This document shows, one piece after another, positions 6,664-9,568 of a stretch of 9,568 bases of DNA (its first letter is position 1; every line of letters begins with the position of its first letter). The stretch is from Patulibacter sp041648495 (GTDB lineage Bacteria > Actinomycetota > Thermoleophilia > Solirubrobacterales > Solirubrobacteraceae), in NCBI GenBank assembly GCA_041648495.1, contig JBAZOW010000137.1:1-9568 (forward strand). The letters are read 5' to 3'. The position numbers were made by a program, and so were the translations under genes. Under the pieces are notes generated by a model. It did not search any database. It was not told the origin of the DNA and was given only the letters and a program-made list of their open reading frames with translations.

Positions 6664-6677
6664 CGCCCGCCGGGGCG
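6664..6677 (+). terminator. Weak hairpin after the aminotransferase gene
   Basis: CGCCC (6664-6668) and GGGCG (6673-6677) form a 5-bp stem with a 4-nt loop, followed by TTA; an outer alternative pairs CCGCG (6661-6665) with CGCGG (6681-6685). It may attenuate read-through into the aldehyde dehydrogenase gene, but it is short and the signal is marginal. Confidence 0.25.
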
Positions 6678-6752
6678 TTACGCGGTCGGCACAAGCCGCC
6701 TCGCCACGTTGGGATCCCCTGCCAATTGTGCGCCCCGACGGCCGCGGGCAGA

Positions 6753-6782
6753 GTGGTTCGTACAGTTCAGGAACGTGGTTCG
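6753..6782 (+). promoter_or_regulatory. Direct repeat flanking a small palindrome ahead of the aldehyde dehydrogenase
   Basis: GTGGTTCG occurs at 6753-6760 and again at 6775-6782, a 22-bp period (about two helical turns). Between them lies GTTC-AG-GAAC (6765-6774). The 140-bp gap is the only sizeable break in the right-hand gene series, so it may hold a separate promoter; the best pair seen is the poor match TTGTGC (6726-6731) with CAGAGT (6749-6754), 17 bp apart. A regulator-binding site is plausible but unproven. Confidence 0.3.
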
Positions 6783-6795
6783 AGGGGAGACAGCG

Positions 6796-8358
6796 GTGTC
6801 GAAAGTTACGTACGCAACGGTCTACAGCCAGACGGGCGACGAGCAGCAGTCTGCGGCGTTCGAGCAGGCGCTCGGCGCCCTGCGCCAGGTCGAATCGCCG
6901 GCCGCTCACGGGCACTACGTCGGCGGGATCTCCGACCTCACGGGGACCGTCTTCGAGCGGACCGACCCGGTCGACGCCCGCCGGGTGATCAGCCGCGGCC
7001 ACGAGGCCGACGGCCCGGTCGTCGAGCGTGCGGTGGCGGCGGCGCGGGCGGCGCTTCCGGCGTGGCGACAGGTGCCCTACCTGGAGCGCGTCGAGGTCCT
7101 GCGACGGGTCGTGCCGGCGATCGAGCAGCGGCGGGTCGAGCTGGCGGCGCTGGTCTCGCTCGAGACGGGCAAGACCCGTGCCGACGCGCTCGCCGAGGTC
7201 GACGAGTGCGTGGCGATCGTCGAGCTGTTCGCGGCCCAGGCACGCGAGGCCGACGGCTACGCGGTGTCGCTGGTCGCCCCGACTGATGAGGCCCGCGCCG
7301 CGGTCGTCCTCCGCCCGTACGGCGTCTTTGGCGTGATCGCGCCGTTCAACTTCCCGCTCGCGATCTCGTTCGCGATGGTCGCCGCGGCGCTGGTCGCCGG
7401 CAACACGGTGGTCTACAAGCCGTCGGCGCTGACCCCGGCGAGCGGCCAGGCGTTCTACGAGCTGCTGGCCGAGATCGGGCTCCCGGCGGGTGCGCTCAAC
7501 GCGGTCCAGGGCGGCGGAACCACGGGCGGGCTGCTCGCGGACGCCGCGATCGACGGTCTGGCGTTCACCGGCTCGGCCGACGTCGGCCTGGACCTGGTCG
7601 ACCGTCTCAGCCGTCCGCCGTACGTGCGGCCGGTGATCGCCGAGATGGGCGGCAAGAACCCCGCGATCATCACCGCCAACGCCGGTCCGCTCGACGTCGC
7701 GGCGCGCGCCGTCGCCCGCTCCGCGTTCGGCATGTCGGGGCAGAAGTGCAACGCCTGCTCGCGGGTGGTCGTGGTCGACGAGGTCTACGACGAGTTCGTC
7801 GCGCAGCTGGCGGAGGTCACCGCGTCGCTGAACGTCGGCGACCCGATCGAGCGTGAGGCGTTCACCGGCCCGGTGGTCAGCGAGACGTCGGTCGAGCGCT
7901 TCCGCAACGCCGTGGCGTCGGCCCGCGAGGACGGCCGCGTGGTCGTCGGCGGGGGGACCGGCGACGGTCCCGGTCACCACGTCGAGCTGACCGTGGTCGA
8001 CGGCCTGCCGTCCGGCCACGAGCTGACGCGGGAAGAGCTCTTCCTGCCGATCCTCTCGGTCGTGCGGGTCTCGGATCTCGACGCGGCGCTGGCCGAGGCC
8101 AACGCGATCCGCTACGGCCTCGCCGCCGGGATCTTCACCCAGGACGACGCCGAGCGCGAGCGCTTCCTCGACGAGATCGAGGCGGGCATCGTGTTCGTCA
8201 ACAACCCCGGCGGGGCGACCACCGGGGTCTGGCCGGGGAGCCAGACGATGTCCGGTTGGAAGGGCAGCGGCTCGGCCGGCAAGGGCGGCTTTGGCCCGTG
8301 GTACCTGCAGCAGTTCTCCCGCGAGCAGAGCCGAACGGTCTTCGGGGCCGGGGAATGA
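6796..8358 (+). CDS. Aldehyde dehydrogenase of the P5C/glutamate-semialdehyde dehydrogenase type
   Basis: This 520-residue NAD(P)-dependent aldehyde dehydrogenase oxidises an aldehyde to the carboxylate. Key residues are all present: Asn185 in PFNFPLAI (oxyanion site), Lys208 in VVYKPSALTP (cofactor ribose), Gly259 in FTGSADVG, Glu283 in VIAEMGGKNPAII (general base) and catalytic Cys318 in SGQKCNACSR. The GQKC-x-AC-SR context and the C-terminal GWKGSGSAGKGGFGPWYLQQF followed by REQSRTV are typical of 1-pyrroline-5-carboxylate dehydrogenase-like proteins, so glutamate semialdehyde or a similar omega-semialdehyde is the expected substrate. GTG 6796 is chosen because GGGGAG (6784-6789) stands 6 nt upstream and because P5C dehydrogenases are normally about 515-540 residues; the frame is open further upstream but with unrelated sequence. 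Its stop overlaps the next start by 4 bp. No proline dehydrogenase gene is present nearby, so a role beyond proline use is possible. Confidence 0.93.
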   Translation: MSKVTYATVYSQTGDEQQSAAFEQALGALRQVESPAAHGHYVGGISDLTGTVFERTDPVDARRVISRGHEADGPVVERAVAAARAALPAWRQVPYLERVEVLRRVVPAIEQRRVELAALVSLETGKTRADALAEVDECVAIVELFAAQAREADGYAVSLVAPTDEARAAVVLRPYGVFGVIAPFNFPLAISFAMVAAALVAGNTVVYKPSALTPASGQAFYELLAEIGLPAGALNAVQGGGTTGGLLADAAIDGLAFTGSADVGLDLVDRLSRPPYVRPVIAEMGGKNPAIITANAGPLDVAARAVARSAFGMSGQKCNACSRVVVVDEVYDEFVAQLAEVTASLNVGDPIEREAFTGPVVSETSVERFRNAVASAREDGRVVVGGGTGDGPGHHVELTVVDGLPSGHELTREELFLPILSVVRVSDLDAALAEANAIRYGLAAGIFTQDDAERERFLDEIEAGIVFVNNPGGATTGVWPGSQTMSGWKGSGSAGKGGFGPWYLQQFSREQSRTVFGAGE

Positions 8359-8771
8359 GCACCGGCGACCCGGTCCCGACGATCCGCGTGGTCGTCGCCA
8401 AGCCGGGGCTCGACGGCCACGACCGGGGCGCCAAGATCATCGCCCGCGCGCTGCGCGACGCCGGGATGGAGGTCGTCTACACCGGCCTCCACCAGACGCC
8501 CGAGCAGATCGTCGAGACGGTGATCCAGGAGGACGCCGACGCGGTCGGGCTGTCGATCCTCTCGGGGGCCCACATGACGCTGGTGCCGCGGGTGGTGGAC
8601 CTGCTGCGCGAGCAGCAGATCGACGACGTGCTCGTGGCGGTCGGCGGCACGATCCCCGAGGGCGACATCGCCCCGCTGAAGCAGCGGGGCGTGTCCGAGG
8701 TCTTCACGCCAGGCTCGTCGCTGGCCGACATCGTGTCGGCCTTCCGGCGGGCGGGCCGGGCCCGCGCATGA
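8355..8771 (+). CDS. Stand-alone cobalamin-binding subunit, methylmalonyl-CoA mutase C-terminal type
   Basis: This 138-residue protein consists of one B12-binding Rossmann-like domain. It carries the base-off/His-on signature Asp20-x-His22-x-x-Gly25 within KPGLDGHDRGAKIIARAL, then YTGLHQTPEQIV, the GLSILSGAH loop and the VAVGGTIPEGD loop that embrace the nucleotide tail. This arrangement matches the small subunit or C-terminal domain of methylmalonyl-CoA mutase and related acyl-CoA mutases (isobutyryl- and 2-hydroxyisobutyryl-CoA mutases). Alone it binds adenosylcobalamin but lacks the TIM-barrel that binds the CoA substrate, so it must pair with a large subunit encoded elsewhere; none is in the window. 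Both ends overlap neighbours by 4 bp (ATGA at 8355-8358 and 8768-8771), so it is made with the aldehyde dehydrogenase and the amidase. Family assignment is firm; the reaction is unknown. Confidence 0.93.
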   Translation: MSTGDPVPTIRVVVAKPGLDGHDRGAKIIARALRDAGMEVVYTGLHQTPEQIVETVIQEDADAVGLSILSGAHMTLVPRVVDLLREQQIDDVLVAVGGTIPEGDIAPLKQRGVSEVFTPGSSLADIVSAFRRAGRARA

Positions 8772-9568
8772 CCGATGCGGCGCTCCACGCGTTGTCGGCG
8801 ACCGAGGCGCTGGCGGGCTTCCGGGCCCGCACGCTCTCGCCGGTCGAGCTGATGCAGGCGACGATCGCCCGGGCCGAGCAGGTCGAGCCGACGGTCAACG
8901 CGCTCTGCCACCGCTTCTTCGACGAGGCGCTCGTCGCGGCCCGCGCGTCCGAGCGGCGCTACGCGCGGGGCGGCGACGAGATCGGGCCGCTCGACGGCCT
9001 GCCGCTGGTCGTCAAGGAGGAGGAGCCGATCGCGGGTCAGCCGTGGACCCAGGGCTCGGCGGTCTACCGGTCGCTGGTCGCGTCGCGATCGTCGGTGCTC
9101 GCGGAGCGGGTGATCGCGTCCGGCGCGATCGTGCACGCCCGCTCGACGGCCTCCGAGCTCTCCGCGGCGGCGTTCACCCACTCGCGCCTGTGGGGCGTCA
9201 CCCGCAACCCGTGGAACCCCGAGTGGTCGCCGGGCGGCTCCTCCGGCGGCTCGGCCGCGGCCCTCGCGTCGGGGACCACCACGCTGGCCACGGGCTCCGA
9301 CACCGCGGGCTCGATCCGGCTGCCCGCGGCGTTCTCCGGCGTCGTCGGATTCAAGCCGCCGTACGGGCGGGTGCCGGCGGATCCGCCGTTCAACCTCGAT
9401 TGCTACGTCCACTACGGCCCGCTGGCCCGGACGGTCGCCGACTGCCGGCTGCTGCAGAACGTGCTGGCCGGTCCGCACCCTTCGGACCCCGTGGCGCTGG
9501 ACCCGAAGGTCGAGCTGCCGGAGGTCCCCGGGTCGGTCGTGGGGCGGCGGATCGCGGTCTCGACCGAC
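8768..9568 (+). CDS. Amidase-signature family hydrolase (partial, 3' end outside the window)
   Basis: The frame is open from ATG 8768 to the end of the window: 267 residues of a protein normally 450-500 long. It has the Ser-cisSer-Lys triad of amidase-signature enzymes: Lys83 in LPLVVKEEEPIAG, Ser158 in SPGGSSGGSAAALASG and nucleophile Ser182 in GSDTAGSIRLPAAFSG, followed by GFKPPYGRV. Such enzymes hydrolyse carboxylic amides or related C-N bonds; this one stands among catabolic genes and lacks GatB/GatC neighbours, so a transamidosome GatA role is unlikely. Three departures from the consensus are visible: Glu instead of Asp after the catalytic Lys, Ala instead of Gly before the nucleophile, and KPP instead of KPT. 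The start overlaps the B12-subunit stop (ATGA). It could also be an allophanate- or aryl-amide-type hydrolase. Confidence 0.92.
   Translation, partial: MTDAALHALSATEALAGFRARTLSPVELMQATIARAEQVEPTVNALCHRFFDEALVAARASERRYARGGDEIGPLDGLPLVVKEEEPIAGQPWTQGSAVYRSLVASRSSVLAERVIASGAIVHARSTASELSAAAFTHSRLWGVTRNPWNPEWSPGGSSGGSAAALASGTTTLATGSDTAGSIRLPAAFSGVVGFKPPYGRVPADPPFNLDCYVHYGPLARTVADCRLLQNVLAGPHPSDPVALDPKVELPEVPGSVVGRRIAVSTD

Noticed and set aside
5851..8019. Long minus-strand open frame of 722 residues antisense to the aminotransferase and aldehyde dehydrogenase
   Set aside because: The translation is Arg/Asp/Gly/Ala-rich without domain motifs, a usual by-product of GC-rich third positions on the other strand; the plus-strand genes have complete catalytic motifs.
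8355..8771. Identity as the B12 subunit of lysine 5,6- or ornithine 4,5-aminomutase
   Set aside because: The KPGLDGHDRG and YTGLHQTPEQIV sequences are of methylmalonyl-CoA mutase type, and no aminomutase large subunit is present.
1..9568. CRISPR arrays, tRNA/rRNA genes, insertion sequences, phage genes
   Set aside because: No regularly spaced repeats, cloverleaf-like sequence, transposase motifs or terminal inverted repeats were seen; base composition is uniform across the window.

Overview
The window is very GC-rich DNA (roughly 70% or more G+C by eye), with nearly every third codon position G or C, frequent GTG/ATG starts and many 4-bp ATGA/GTGA gene overlaps. Together with a luciferase-like (probably F420- or flavin-dependent) oxidoreductase and a methylmalonyl-CoA-mutase-type B12 subunit, this suggests a high-GC actinomycete, perhaps a soil member of the Thermoleophilia/Solirubrobacterales. 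That placement is inference from composition and gene types. No RNA gene, CRISPR array, insertion sequence or phage gene was recognised.

Left part (1-1509, + strand): the 3' end of an unidentified gene, coupled by an ATGA overlap to a hotdog-fold acyl-CoA thioesterase of the 4HBT/YbgC type, then a 94-bp gap with a strong hairpin, then a short luciferase-like oxidoreductase. A 151-bp intergenic region follows. It holds two consecutive GC hairpins (likely terminators), a plausible promoter and a perfect 9-bp inverted repeat just ahead of the next gene.

Middle part (1661-4553): a 12-helix APC-superfamily amine/amino-acid permease (+), whose 3' end overlaps by 17 bp the convergent 3' end of a PuuB-like FAD amine oxidase (-). 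The oxidase is divergent from the next operon. The divergent region carries an inverted repeat and an 11-bp motif that matches the permease leader at 10 positions, hinting at one shared regulator.

Right part (4647-9568, + strand): nitrilase-superfamily amidohydrolase, class III (HemL-like) aminotransferase, then after a 140-bp gap a P5C/glutamate-semialdehyde-type aldehyde dehydrogenase, a stand-alone B12-binding domain protein, and an amidase-signature enzyme that runs off the window. Within each of the two groups the genes overlap by 4 bp, which implies translational coupling.

Read together, the permease, FAD amine oxidase, aldehyde dehydrogenase, aminotransferase and two unrelated amide hydrolases look like an uptake-and-degradation unit for a polyamine, omega-amino amide or N-acylated amine: import, oxidation of a C-N bond to an aldehyde, oxidation to the acid, amide cleavage and transamination. 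It resembles the E. coli Puu route or the Pseudomonas Dav route, but lacks the ligase PuuA, the PuuD-type hydrolase and DavB within this window. The orphan B12 subunit in the same transcription unit is the most unexpected element. The pathway and substrate are inference; the individual enzyme families are well supported.
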